From Alphaproteobacteria bacterium (GTDB taxonomy: Bacteria; Pseudomonadota; Alphaproteobacteria; Rhodobacterales; Rhodobacteraceae), in contig JAADIJ010000102.1 of assembly GCA_013151335.1 (NCBI GenBank), positions 1 through 41,252 on the forward strand: a DNA stretch of 41,252 nt, given 5' to 3'. The number at the start of each line of letters is the position of its first letter. Positions within the stretch are counted from its first letter, which is position 1. The notes beneath the pieces are model-generated. The model worked only from the letters and a program-made list of their open reading frames with translations. It was not told the origin of the DNA and did not search any database. The translations under genes were made by a program, and so were the position numbers. Below are positions 25,765-34,202 of this stretch, in pieces.

Positions 25765-26925
25765 TTACGCCCCCAATGGCCGCAGAAGTTCACGGCCGAT
25801 GATGTGGCGCTGTATCTCCGAGGTCCCGTCCCAAATGCGTTCAACCCTTGCATCGCGCCAGAACCGCGCCAGCGGCAGGTCGTCCATCAGGCCCATGCCG
25901 CCATATACCTGAATGGCTGTGTCGGTAACCCGTGCCAGCATTTCCGAGGCATATAGTTTGGCCGAAGCTATTTCGCGGTTTGCGTTCAACCCCTGATCCA
26001 GCCGGTCCGCCGCTGCCAGCGTCAGGTAATCGGCGGCGTCAATCTCTGTAATCATGTCGGCGATCTGGAAACTGATGCCTTGAAACTTGCCGATTTTCTG
26101 GCCAAATTGTTGACGTTCGCCTGCATAGGAAAGTGCGTAGTCAAAAACGCGCCGCGCCCGGCCGACACACATGGTAGCGACTGTGATGCGGGTGGCGTAG
26201 AGCCATTCATTCATCACTTTGAACCCACCATCGACTTCTCCCAGAACCTGCGCATCCGGCAGGCGGCAGTCGTCAAAATCAAGGATCATGTTTTTGTAGC
26301 CCCGGTGGCTGACCGACTTGTAACCATCGCGGATGGTAAATCCCGGCGTGCCGCGGTCCACCAGGAAGGTGGTGATGCGTTTTTTCGGACCTCGCGGCGT
26401 CTGGTCCTCGCCGGTCGCTGCGAACACAATCACGAAATCGGCGTGATCGGCACCGGAGATGAAATGTTTGGTGCCGTTCAGCACCCAGTCGCCGCCAACG
26501 CGCACCGCCGCGCATCGCATGGAGCGCACATCCGATCCCGCGTCCGGCTCAGTCATCGCCAGAGCGTCCATACGTTCACCGCGAACAGCCGGCAACAGGT
26601 AGCGTTCCCGCTGCTCGGTGTTGCAGGCCATCAGGATGTTCTGAGGTCGGCCAAAGAAGTGATTGAGCGCCATGGACCCACGCCCAAGTTCGCGCTCGAC
26701 CAGCGCAAATTCAAGATGGGACAGACCCGGCCCGCCGACCTCCTCAGGAAAGTTACAGGCGTAGAAGCCGAGATCAAGGCACTTCTGTTTGATCCGGCGG
26801 GCAATTTCTTCAGGGACTTCACCGGTGCGCTCTACCAGTTGCTCATGTGGGTAAATTTCCTTTTCGACGAAGGTCCGGACGGTGGAAACGATCATTTCCT
26901 GTTCTTCTGTCAGCCCGAATTGCAT
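25765..26925 (-). CDS. Acyl-CoA dehydrogenase (CaiA/FadE-like)
   Basis: An FAD enzyme introducing or reducing an alpha-beta double bond in a CoA thioester. With the CaiD-like gene downstream, gamma-butyrobetainyl-CoA/crotonobetainyl-CoA is a candidate pair. The 386-residue protein has the usual domains: N-terminal helical (1-120), beta domain with AMTEPDAGSDVRSM and GTKHFISGADHADF, and C-terminal helical with QIYGGMG-type VYGGMGLMDD. At the position where many family members carry the catalytic Glu (YEGTSEIQ) it has Asp (WDGTSEIQ). ATG at 26925 is preferred; a longer reading from 26973 adds an unconserved Arg/Pro leader. It is separated from the ligase gene by the palindromic repeat. Confidence 0.88.
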   Translation of the reverse strand: MQFGLTEEQEMIVSTVRTFVEKEIYPHEQLVERTGEVPEEIARRIKQKCLDLGFYACNFPEEVGGPGLSHLEFALVERELGRGSMALNHFFGRPQNILMACNTEQRERYLLPAVRGERMDALAMTEPDAGSDVRSMRCAAVRVGGDWVLNGTKHFISGADHADFVIVFAATGEDQTPRGPKKRITTFLVDRGTPGFTIRDGYKSVSHRGYKNMILDFDDCRLPDAQVLGEVDGGFKVMNEWLYATRITVATMCVGRARRVFDYALSYAGERQQFGQKIGKFQGISFQIADMITEIDAADYLTLAAADRLDQGLNANREIASAKLYASEMLARVTDTAIQVYGGMGLMDDLPLARFWRDARVERIWDGTSEIQRHIIGRELLRPLGA

Positions 26926-26973
26926 GGTGTTAGCTCGCCTAATTGCTACAGGTCCCGCCGGGGGTGTCCGCAC

Positions 26974-27517
26974 GCCTCGGTCGCGAAAATCTAGCCACGG
27001 GTTGGGGCTAAATCCAATGAAATCTGCGGCGGTGGCCGAAATAAACTGACGCAGGTCGTTTCCTGATCATATCCATGTCGGATTTGGCTGATCTGGTGCT
27101 GCTATTATCTGGAGCTGCTGCGGGTAACAAAGTTCCCAGCCCACAACGCCCGAAATTTAGCGGATTGACCGGTGCAGGCGGCTAGGGTCCTGACCTTTAT
27201 GTATCTCCGATCTGCTAAACTGCACCCAATCCAGTCCTTGACGAAGGATCGGACTGGGGCGGTGTTTGGCGTCCGACCCTTGTGGCCTCGGTTAAGGTGC
27301 CATGGCCGGGGCCTGTGATCGTATTGGTTTGATGGCACGAATCTTCCCGAAATATCATGCCAGAAATTTCACGGACTTTGCCATCCGGACCACGATTTGT
27401 GCCAGTTGAACGGTGGGCTTAAGAAATGAACTGGTTTGAATTACGTCAAGTCGAAAGCAGAGACGATTTCAACAATTGACATGCAACCTCGCGGCGTGAG
27501 GGCAATGGTCTCGGCGC
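26974..27517. other. About 540 bp without a recognisable gene
   Basis: Neither strand gives a protein I recognise; open frames here are short and mutually overlapping. It lies between the dehydrogenase gene and the recombinase remnant and may contain the eroded N-terminal part of that recombinase. The promoter of the CoA-thioester genes should be near its left end, but no clear consensus was seen. Confidence 0.5.
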
Positions 27518-28243
27518 GTGCGTTATGGGCGGGCGATTCAGTGTGCCGAGGCCACAGTGGTTTCATCGGTTCTCTCTCAAGTCCGGTTTCGGTCCGGGCC
27601 CGCGCGCCGAATCGCTCCGACCAGAAAGCAGATATACGCGGTCATTACTGCCGCCGACAAAGCCAACAACCGCAGTTTTGCGCTCGGGATTATGCTGCAA
27701 TATGAACTGATCTTGCGCGCGGTAGATGTTCGCGGGCAGTGGTTGAAGTCCTATGCAAACGAAGGTGGGATCATTCGAGGTGGAACCCGCTGGCAGGATG
27801 GCCTGACTTGGGACATGGTGAGAGACGATCTGACCGGCTTTGAAAAGGTCGTGTCTAAAACCGCTCGATCAGCACCGGAGCCGAGGTTTTTCGATCTGGT
27901 CAACTTGCCGGAAATTCAGGAGCGACTTGCAGAGACACCCGCAGACAAGCGTGTCGGACCAGTAATCCTGTCCATGAAACGCGGCGGCATTCCTTTCACC
28001 CGCCAAGGCTGGTCGCAAGCGTGGGCCAGATACCGGAAGCTGGCGGGGATTCCAGAGGAGATATGGATGATGGACACGCGCGCTGGTGGCGTGACCGAAG
28101 CCAAGGAAATGGGTGCCGACCCTTGGGCGCTACGGGATGCGGCTCAACACGCAAATGTGGACACAACGAACCGATATGCCCGAGGGGATGCCTCTGGGAA
28201 AGTCGTCAAACTGCGCCAAAAAAGAACGTCTGGCGAACAGTGA
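27518..28243 (+). pseudogene. Tyrosine recombinase (phage-type integrase), N-terminally truncated
   Basis: Residues from about 33 on form the catalytic domain of a site-specific recombinase. Family-like residues are R67 (ELILRAVD), R188 in the MDTRAGG box that replaces the usual HxxR, H211 in AQHANVDTTNRYARG, and the nucleophile Y220. The N-terminal core-binding domain is missing: residues before about 33 resemble nothing, and the GTG start has no good ribosome-binding site. The gene points at tRNA-Arg and ends 56 bases before its encoded CCA, the usual place for an integrase that used that tRNA as attachment site. Probably inactive. Confidence 0.7.
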
Positions 28244-28298
28244 TCCAACTTTTTGATCCAACTCAAAAACAGGAGAACAGCTAAGTGTTTGATTTCAT

Positions 28299-28375
28299 TG
28301 GTGCACCGGGAGGGATTCGAACCCCCGGCCCCCTGATTCGTAGTCAGGTACTCTATCCAGCTGAGCTACCGGTGC
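28299..28375 (-). tRNA. tRNA-Arg (ACG anticodon)
   Basis: On the minus strand the gene starts GCACCGGTAGCTCAGC and ends with the encoded ACCA at 28302-28299. Acceptor GCACCGG pairs with CCGGTGC. The anticodon arm CCTGA-CTACGAA-TCAGG gives anticodon ACG (read as ICG after deamination), and GGTTCGAATCC forms the T-arm. Its 3' end faces the recombinase remnant. I found no second copy of this 3' end in the window. Confidence 0.97.
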
Positions 28376-28439
28376 ATCAAGCGTGGGATTTAGCGGGGCG
28401 TTGCCGCCAATGCAAGCGAGAAATAGTTTGGGTCGTGAC

Positions 28440-29849
28440 TTACCCCGCCACCAGTTGATGCGCGGGCAGGGTGATGCGAAAACGGGTACCTTTTTCGCTG
28501 CTATGGGCCAGCTCAAGCGTGCCGCCATGACCCTCCACCAGCTCAAACGCGATGGCGAGGCCGAGGCCTGTGCCGCCTTTGCGCATCCCGCCTTCAAACG
28601 GTTTGAACAGCTTTTCGAGTGCCTTTTTGGGCAGGCCAGGGCCGGTATCATTAATACAAATCAACCAGTTACCGCCTAAGGCCGTGGCCGAGACCTCGAT
28701 CTGGCCGGGTTTGTTTTCGGTCCCCTTTGTGGCCATGATCGCTTGGCGCGCATTGCGCACGAGGTTGGACAAAATCCGAAACACCTGTTCGCTGTCGGCC
28801 ACCACCATCAAATCGGGAGCCGCGTCATTGACGAACTCGATCTGCCCGTCAGGAGCGGCCAGACGCTCGTTTTCCAACACGTCCTCGATCAGGTCATGGA
28901 CGGAAAATTCGCTAAAGGTTGGTGCCGGTTCCTCGGCTTTGCCAAAGGTTAACGTGCTTTGGCAAAGGTTAACCGCGCGGGTCAGCGAGTTAATCAATTT
29001 GGGGGTAATCCGTATCACAGCGGGATCGGCGCTCATCTCGATCCGGTCGGCCAAAAGCTGCGCCGTGGTCAACATATTTCGCAAGTCATGGCTGATTTTC
29101 GCCACCGCGCCGCCTAAGGTTGCCAGCCGGTCTTTTTGCTTCAATGCAGCACTCAGTTCGATCTGCATCTCGCGCAGAGCTTCCTCGGCATCATGCAATT
29201 CGGTGATCGCCGCCGAGGGTTTTATGATCTGGCTCTCGTCTTGGGGGGCCTGCTGGAAAGCCTTGATATTTTGCGCAACCCGGCTGATCGGCGCGACCAA
29301 AAAACGGCGCACAGCAAAGAACAACATCGCCGCCGTTATGATTGAAATCACCGCCGATAGCAGGAAAATTCGTCGGCCATAATCCAGCATTTCTGCGCGC
29401 AGTTCTTGCGTATGAAGCGTCACCTCGATCAACAAACCCGCTTGTTTTACTGGGGTTCCGATCACTCGGATGGTTTCATCTTCGGCGTGAAACAGCCGCA
29501 AAAACCCGTCGCGGATCAGCATCCACGGGGTGGCACCGCGCAGATCGAACGTAGCTGAAATCTGCCCGGGCATAGGTGAGGACAGGACCAACTCGCGCAT
29601 CGCATCTCGTTGCAGCACCACATTGAGAACTCCGGCATTAACCAGCAACTCACGCTCCAGCGCGGGGTCAACCATCGCGTCCACATTGGCCAGCACGCTG
29701 AGCGAGGCGATTTGCCCACGCTCCAGGCGCGCTTGTAAATAGTCCTCGCGAAAACGGGCGACGGAAGGCACAAAAATAAGCACCTCCGCCAGCATGACGA
29801 ACACGACCGTCAGGAGCAAAAATCGCCCGGAAAGAGAGTTCAGAAACAT
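28440..29849 (-). CDS. Membrane sensor histidine kinase
   Basis: A 469-residue two-component kinase. TM1 is at about residues 8-28, a periplasmic sensing region of roughly 130 residues follows (29-158), then TM2 at about 161-181 and a HAMP-like linker to about 235. The HisKA domain has the phosphorylated H254 in AKISHDLRNM. The ATPase domain shows the N-box NLVRNARQAI, G1 NDTGPGLP and G2 GGTGLGLAIA. No response regulator is adjacent, so its partner and signal are unknown. It follows tRNA-Arg by 64 bases on the same strand and has its own upstream gap of 68 bases. Confidence 0.93.
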   Translation of the reverse strand: MFLNSLSGRFLLLTVVFVMLAEVLIFVPSVARFREDYLQARLERGQIASLSVLANVDAMVDPALERELLVNAGVLNVVLQRDAMRELVLSSPMPGQISATFDLRGATPWMLIRDGFLRLFHAEDETIRVIGTPVKQAGLLIEVTLHTQELRAEMLDYGRRIFLLSAVISIITAAMLFFAVRRFLVAPISRVAQNIKAFQQAPQDESQIIKPSAAITELHDAEEALREMQIELSAALKQKDRLATLGGAVAKISHDLRNMLTTAQLLADRIEMSADPAVIRITPKLINSLTRAVNLCQSTLTFGKAEEPAPTFSEFSVHDLIEDVLENERLAAPDGQIEFVNDAAPDLMVVADSEQVFRILSNLVRNARQAIMATKGTENKPGQIEVSATALGGNWLICINDTGPGLPKKALEKLFKPFEGGMRKGGTGLGLAIAFELVEGHGGTLELAHSSEKGTRFRITLPAHQLVAG

Positions 29850-29917
29850 CGCGTTATTCGGTCCCCTGTTGTCTTAAACTATTAACGCTTGGTTACTTCT
29901 GCAAGTATCAGGTTAAT

Positions 29918-31333
29918 TCAAAACCATTGCACCAATCGCACCACCCGCTTAACCCACGCATTTTCAAACAGGCGCGGGCTAAAATAGGCCCCCGCCACCC
30001 GCTTGTTAACCTCGCCAATGGTCGGATATGGCGCCACCATCGCCGCTACCGCGCCCATTTTCAAGCCGTTGGCAATCGCCAGCGACCAGAGCGAGATCAG
30101 CTCGCCCGCCTGCACACCAACAATCGAGGCCCCGACCGGCCTCCCCTTAACCACCATCACCTTGATCAGCCCCGTTGTCGTCAACTCCGCCCGCGCGCGG
30201 TCGTTCTCGGCAAACTCAAACCGCACCACCTCCAGCTTTTCGCCAAACTGCACCTGCGCCTCGGCATCACTCAGGCCAACTTGCGCAATTTCAGGATCGG
30301 TATAAGTCGCCCAAGGGATATGCCCAACCGAGGCCTTGGAGGGCAGCCCGAACAGCGCCGAGCGGATCACGATACCGGCGTGATACCCGGCCATATGGGT
30401 GAATTGCAGCCCGCCGGCCACATCGCCAATCGCATAAATCTTGCGATTGCTGGTCTTGAGGCTGTCATTAACCTTAATGCCAGTGCGCGAAAACTCGACC
30501 CCCGCCGCCTCCAGCCCCAGCTTATCCAAATTCGGCTTGCGCCCCACAGCCATCAGCAGATGACTGCCCTGATAGATCGGCCCGCCCTTGGTCACGACCT
30601 CGATCTGCCCGGCGCGACCCTTGATTTCGGCCGCCATCGCCCCCTCGACAATGGTAATCCCCTCGTCGCGCAGCCGCGCCAGCGCAATGGAGGCGATCTC
30701 TGGATCGTCCTTGCCAAGCGCCTTCATCCCCTCCAGCACCGTCACTTCAGAGCCGAGCCGTCGATGCGCCTGCGCCAGCTCCATCCCAATCGGTCCCCCG
30801 CCGATCACGATCAGATGGGCGGGCTGTTCACGCAGCTCGAAAATAGTTTCATTGGTCAGATAGGGCAGCTTCTCCAGCCCCGGAATTGGCGGCACAAACG
30901 GGCTGGAGCCGGTGGCAATCACAAACCGCCGCGCCTTGATCACCACGTCCCCCGCCTGCAATTTTTTGGGCGAAATAAACCTGCCATAGGCGGTTATCAC
31001 CTTGACCCCCAGCGCCTCGAACCGCTCGACACTATCATGGGGCGCGATACCGGCGATCACGCCAGCCACATGATCCTTGGCGGCAGCATAATCCACCTTT
31101 GGCGTTACCGGAGCGACGCCGAACGGCCCCCCAGTGGTCATCGCATGGGCATGTTTCGCCGCCGCAATCAGCGATTTTGACGGCACGCAGCCGTGGTTGA
31201 GGCAATCGCCGCCCATGGCTCCACCCTCGACCAGCACCACGCGCGCGCCCATCTGCACCGCTCCTGCCGCGACAGACAAGCCGCCAGAGCCGCCGCCGAT
31301 TACACAAATATCCGTCTTTATCACTTTGGTCAT
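29918..31333 (-). CDS. Pyridine nucleotide-disulfide oxidoreductase, mercuric-reductase/lipoamide-dehydrogenase-like
   Basis: A 471-residue flavoprotein with the FAD motif DICVIGGGSGGLSVAAG at residues 8-24, the redox disulfide C44/C49 in GGDCLNHGCVPSKS, the NAD(P) motif LIVIGGGPIGMELAQ and the second FAD motif IYAIGDVAGG. In lipoamide dehydrogenases the C-terminal active-site motif is HxHPTxxE; here it is APYPTIGE, with Tyr in place of the catalytic His. This argues against a true lipoamide dehydrogenase and resembles MerA-like relatives. It has no N-terminal heavy-metal domain. It starts three bases after the TVP38 gene, a pair often seen adjacent or fused; the function of the pair is unknown. 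Confidence 0.85.
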   Translation of the reverse strand: MTKVIKTDICVIGGGSGGLSVAAGAVQMGARVVLVEGGAMGGDCLNHGCVPSKSLIAAAKHAHAMTTGGPFGVAPVTPKVDYAAAKDHVAGVIAGIAPHDSVERFEALGVKVITAYGRFISPKKLQAGDVVIKARRFVIATGSSPFVPPIPGLEKLPYLTNETIFELREQPAHLIVIGGGPIGMELAQAHRRLGSEVTVLEGMKALGKDDPEIASIALARLRDEGITIVEGAMAAEIKGRAGQIEVVTKGGPIYQGSHLLMAVGRKPNLDKLGLEAAGVEFSRTGIKVNDSLKTSNRKIYAIGDVAGGLQFTHMAGYHAGIVIRSALFGLPSKASVGHIPWATYTDPEIAQVGLSDAEAQVQFGEKLEVVRFEFAENDRARAELTTTGLIKVMVVKGRPVGASIVGVQAGELISLWSLAIANGLKMGAVAAMVAPYPTIGEVNKRVAGAYFSPRLFENAWVKRVVRLVQWF

Positions 31334-31336
31334 AGT

Positions 31337-32092
31337 CTAGACTTTCTTCTTTTTATTCAGTTTCTTTAACACAATTGGCAGGCTTGCCAGCACCACCAGA
31401 CCAACAATTGGTCCCAATATCTGCGGCTCGAAAATCAAGCCCATATCCGGGCTGGCCCCGCGTGCGAAAACCTCGCCCAGCCCGGCTCCGACCCATGTAT
31501 AAACCAGCGCGCCGGGGATAATTCCGAAAAATGTGGTAAAGGCGAACCGCCCGAGGCGAACCCCTACCAATGCCGGAATAAGATTGGCGGCGAAAAACGG
31601 AATGGCCGGGATCAACCGCATCAAAAACAGATAGGACAGCTCGTCCTCGCGCAGCCCCTTCTGGATCTGGCTGATCGCCCCCTCGGAGGTCTCAAGCTTG
31701 CGCGAAAGTGCCTCGCCCAGCCCCATCCTTGCGGCCAGAAAGATCAAAATCGCCCCCGTGGTCGCCGCGCTCATATTGATCAAGACGCCGGGGAACAGCC
31801 CGAACAAAAAACCCCCCGTCAACGAGGCCACCGCCCCGCCCGGCAGAGAGAACGCGACGATCAGCACATAGGCCGCCATGAACATGGCCACCGTCAGCAG
31901 ATAGTTCTGGTCGCGAAACGCCAGCAGCTCGGTCTGATTGTTTCTCAGGGTCTCAAAGCTGAGATAATCGCGCAGTGTGAAAAACCCGACCCCCGCCACC
32001 AGCAAAATTACCGCCAGCGGCAACAGTTTGCGCCACGAAAATCCCCCTATTTTTGCCAACGTTTCTGCCCCTGTTTCCGGTTCTGTCGTCAT
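31337..32092 (-). CDS. TVP38/TMEM64-family (SNARE-associated, DedA-like) membrane protein
   Basis: A 251-residue inner-membrane protein. A short cytoplasmic N-terminus leads to TM1 at about 20-38; a hydrophobic core follows with the family blocks AFSLPGGAVASLTGGFLFGLFPGVLINMS near 80-108 and LRLIPAIPFFAANLIPALVGV near 158-178, the latter holding the Arg and Pro typical of the SNARE_assoc domain. The C-terminus is a TM segment followed by a Lys-rich tail (NKKKKV). Homologues take part in lipid scrambling or transport. It is first in a two-gene unit with the flavoprotein. Confidence 0.88.
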   Translation of the reverse strand: MTTEPETGAETLAKIGGFSWRKLLPLAVILLVAGVGFFTLRDYLSFETLRNNQTELLAFRDQNYLLTVAMFMAAYVLIVAFSLPGGAVASLTGGFLFGLFPGVLINMSAATTGAILIFLAARMGLGEALSRKLETSEGAISQIQKGLREDELSYLFLMRLIPAIPFFAANLIPALVGVRLGRFAFTTFFGIIPGALVYTWVGAGLGEVFARGASPDMGLIFEPQILGPIVGLVVLASLPIVLKKLNKKKKV

Positions 32093-32398
32093 GGATACTC
32101 TTTCACCTGCCGCGCGCCTCCACTCTATGTGTGGGCAGTTGCCTGTCCAGCGATAGAGGCATCACGCGGCCTTGATCTGAGGTGAGGTTTTGTTTCAATT
32201 CATGTCGATTTCATCGCCCCTCCCCGCCCCAACCTGCAAAAAACCTGCAAAAATAGCCACAAATGTTGCAATAATCGCGCCCACAGTGAATTGACTTCTG
32301 CCAAGGCGCGCCGTAAACAGCGGCTCTTGAATGACATGGCCCTCGAATCTCTGACGAATCCCTGACGGATTTGGGCCGAGCCGATCCGGAGATGGACA
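32093..32398. other. Intergenic region upstream of rpmH (divergent promoters)
   Basis: No gene is seen. A phased pair GCAAAAAACCTGCAAAAATAG (32237 region) gives A-tracts that may bend the DNA. The rpmH promoter candidate is annotated separately. A short direct repeat CTGACGAATC/CTGACGGATT lies near 32351-32371. Confidence 0.5.
32291..32319 (+). promoter_or_regulatory. Candidate sigma-70 promoter for rpmH-rnpA-yidD
   Basis: TTGACT at 32291-32296 is followed after 17 bases by TAAACA at 32314-32319. The -35 element is good and the -10 is poor, with correct spacing and position 80 bp upstream of rpmH. Confidence 0.45.
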
Positions 32399-32533
32399 AT
32401 GAAACGCACTTTCCAGCCGAGCAATCTTGTTCGCAAGCACCGCCACGGTTTTCGTGCGCGTATGGCCACCAAAGCGGGCCGCAAAATCCTTAATCGCCGT
32501 CGTGCGCAAGGCCGCAAGGTTCTGTCCGCTTAA
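32399..32533 (+). CDS. rpmH: 50S ribosomal protein L34
   Basis: A 44-residue strongly basic ribosomal protein of the large subunit. It begins [20 protein letters not shown] and contains the conserved [20 protein letters not shown] at 32399 is preceded by CGGAGATGG. It is followed by rnpA after 26 bases, the classical rpmH-rnpA-yidD arrangement. Confidence 0.98.
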   Translation: MKRTFQPSNLVRKHRHGFRARMATKAGRKILNRRRAQGRKVLSA

Positions 32534-32559
32534 AGGACACAGCCCGAAAGGCATCTGAT

Positions 32560-33000
32560 ATGACACCGCCGGAGGCGACATTGGCAGACCAACAGGGTCA
32601 GGCCGGTGCCACGCCATCTGCGGTTTCGTGCGGCGTGCCTGAAATTTCCACCCTGAAACAGCGCGCTGATTTTCTAAAGGCCAATCACGGTCGCCGCCAA
32701 GGCACCCCCGCCTTTCTGTTGCAGGCGCGCCAGCGCCATGAGGACGAAGCGCCGCCAGCCTCCCTGATCCGCATCGGCTTTACCTGCTCCAAACGGGTTG
32801 GCAATGCTGTCGTGCGCAACCGCGCCAAACGCCGCCTGCGCGAGATCGCCCGCGTCGTTCTCCCCCTTGAAGGCACGCCGGGCTGGGATTACGTGCTGAT
32901 CGGCAGGGCCAACATCACCGGCTCGCGCCCTCTGGATCAAATGCGCCGCGACCTCATCGGCGCCTTGGCAAAAATACACGCGCAAAGGCCCAAATTATGA
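32560..33000 (+). CDS. rnpA: Ribonuclease P protein component
   Basis: The protein subunit of RNase P, which helps the RNA enzyme mature tRNA 5' ends. It has 146 residues. The first 28 or so ([16 protein letters not shown]...) extend beyond the usual start near [12 protein letters not shown]. The RNR motif is clear in [20 protein letters not shown] around residues 77-96. Because there is no closer ATG with a ribosome-binding site before the domain, I keep the long form, although the true start might be a later codon. It overlaps yidD by four bases. Confidence 0.95.
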   Translation: MTPPEATLADQQGQAGATPSAVSCGVPEISTLKQRADFLKANHGRRQGTPAFLLQARQRHEDEAPPASLIRIGFTCSKRVGNAVVRNRAKRRLREIARVVLPLEGTPGWDYVLIGRANITGSRPLDQMRRDLIGALAKIHAQRPKL

Positions 33001-33260
33001 CCCCTCTGGCATTCGTTATTTCGCTTCCGGTTCGCGCTTATCGCTTGGTGTTCAGCCCGTGGGTTGGCCAAAGCTGCCGCTATCAACCGACTTGCTCAGC
33101 CTACGCGATGGAAGCGCTTCAAAAACACGGCGGCATCAAGGGAACCTATCTGGCCGCCAGGCGCATTGGCCGCTGTCACCCGTTTGGCAGCGACGGTTAT
33201 GACCCCGTGCCGGATACCAGCGGCAAGCCGCACAAACACGACTGCCACGACCATGAATAG
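32997..33260 (+). CDS. yidD: Membrane protein insertion efficiency factor YidD
   Basis: An 87-residue member of the YidD family thought to assist YidC-dependent membrane insertion. The N-terminal amphipathic segment ([18 protein letters not shown]) is followed by the conserved cysteine core [19 protein letters not shown], then [18 protein letters not shown]. The C-terminus is His-rich (HKHDCHDHE). It starts inside the rnpA stop. YidC, the usual next gene, is absent here. Confidence 0.95.
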   Translation: MTPLAFVISLPVRAYRLVFSPWVGQSCRYQPTCSAYAMEALQKHGGIKGTYLAARRIGRCHPFGSDGYDPVPDTSGKPHKHDCHDHE

Positions 33261-33312
33261 CAGGCCGTTAATAACAGACCATTAATAACGGGCCAAAAAT
33301 ACGGAGCCTCTC

Positions 33313-34152
33313 GTGCTTGACGACACCGACCCCATCCACCCTTTGTTCAAGGGCGCGCCGCAAACCACCGCGTTCAACAAGCTGCGCAAACGCATCGTGC
33401 GCCAAACCCGCGACGCAATCGAGACCTACGGCATGGTCGAGCGCGACGCCCGCTGGCTGGTTTGCCTCTCGGGTGGCAAGGACAGCTACACCCTGCTCGC
33501 GGTGTTATACGAGCTGAAATGGCGCGGGCTTTTGCCGGTCGATCTGCTCGCCTGCAACCTCGATCAAGGCCAGCCGAATTTCCCCGCCACCGTTCTGCCA
33601 GAGTTTCTGGCGCGCATGAAAATCCCCCACCGGATCGAGTATCAAGACACCTATTCCATCGTCAAATCCAAGGTGCCGGCGGGGCGCACCTACTGCGCCA
33701 TGTGCTCGCGCCTCAGACGCGGCAATCTTTACCGTATCGCCCGCGAAGAAGGCTGCTCTGCCATCGTGCTCGGCCACCACCGCGACGACATTCTGGAAAC
33801 CTTTTTCATGAACCTGTTTCATGGCGGAAGGCTGGCCACCATGCCGCCCAAACTGCTCAACGACGAGGGCGACCTCCTGCTCTATCGCCCCTTGGCCAAC
33901 GTGGCCGAGGCCGACTGCGAGAAGTTCGCCCGCGCCATGGCCTACCCAATCATCCCCTGCGATCTGTGCGGCTCGCAAGACGGTCTGCAACGCCAGCAAG
34001 TCAAGGCGCTGCTTGATGGCTGGGAGAAAAACACGCCGGGTCGCCGTCAGGTCATGTTCCGCGCGCTAATGAACGCACGGCCCAGCCATCTTTTAGACCC
34101 CAAGCTGTTTGATTTCGCCGCTCTGGCGCGGGGTGAACCGGCAGAATATTAA
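33313..34152 (+). CDS. ttcA: tRNA 2-thiocytidine(32) synthetase TtcA
   Basis: Installs 2-thiocytidine at position 32 of certain tRNAs, using ATP and an Fe-S cluster. The 279-residue protein contains the PP-loop SGGKDS at 53-58, the first CxxC at C128/C131 ([12 protein letters not shown]), and the second at C216/C219 (IPCDLCGSQ). [18 protein letters not shown] is typical of the family. The start is GTG at 33313, with GGAG six bases ahead. It lies 52 bases after yidD on the same strand, where yidC would be expected, and converges with murJ. Confidence 0.95.
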   Translation: MLDDTDPIHPLFKGAPQTTAFNKLRKRIVRQTRDAIETYGMVERDARWLVCLSGGKDSYTLLAVLYELKWRGLLPVDLLACNLDQGQPNFPATVLPEFLARMKIPHRIEYQDTYSIVKSKVPAGRTYCAMCSRLRRGNLYRIAREEGCSAIVLGHHRDDILETFFMNLFHGGRLATMPPKLLNDEGDLLLYRPLANVAEADCEKFARAMAYPIIPCDLCGSQDGLQRQQVKALLDGWEKNTPGRRQVMFRALMNARPSHLLDPKLFDFAALARGEPAEY

Positions 34153-34202
34153 GGGGTGAGAAACGCCCGACGCCCGCTGTCGAATAAAGCAATATCCGCG
34201 CG

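Noticed and set aside
27105-27338. 77-codon minus-strand frame in the unexplained interval
   Set aside because: No start signal, no family resemblance, and mixed composition; not supportable as a gene.
29918-31333. Assignment as lipoamide dehydrogenase (lpd)
   Set aside because: The C-terminal catalytic His is replaced by Tyr and there are no 2-oxoacid dehydrogenase genes nearby.
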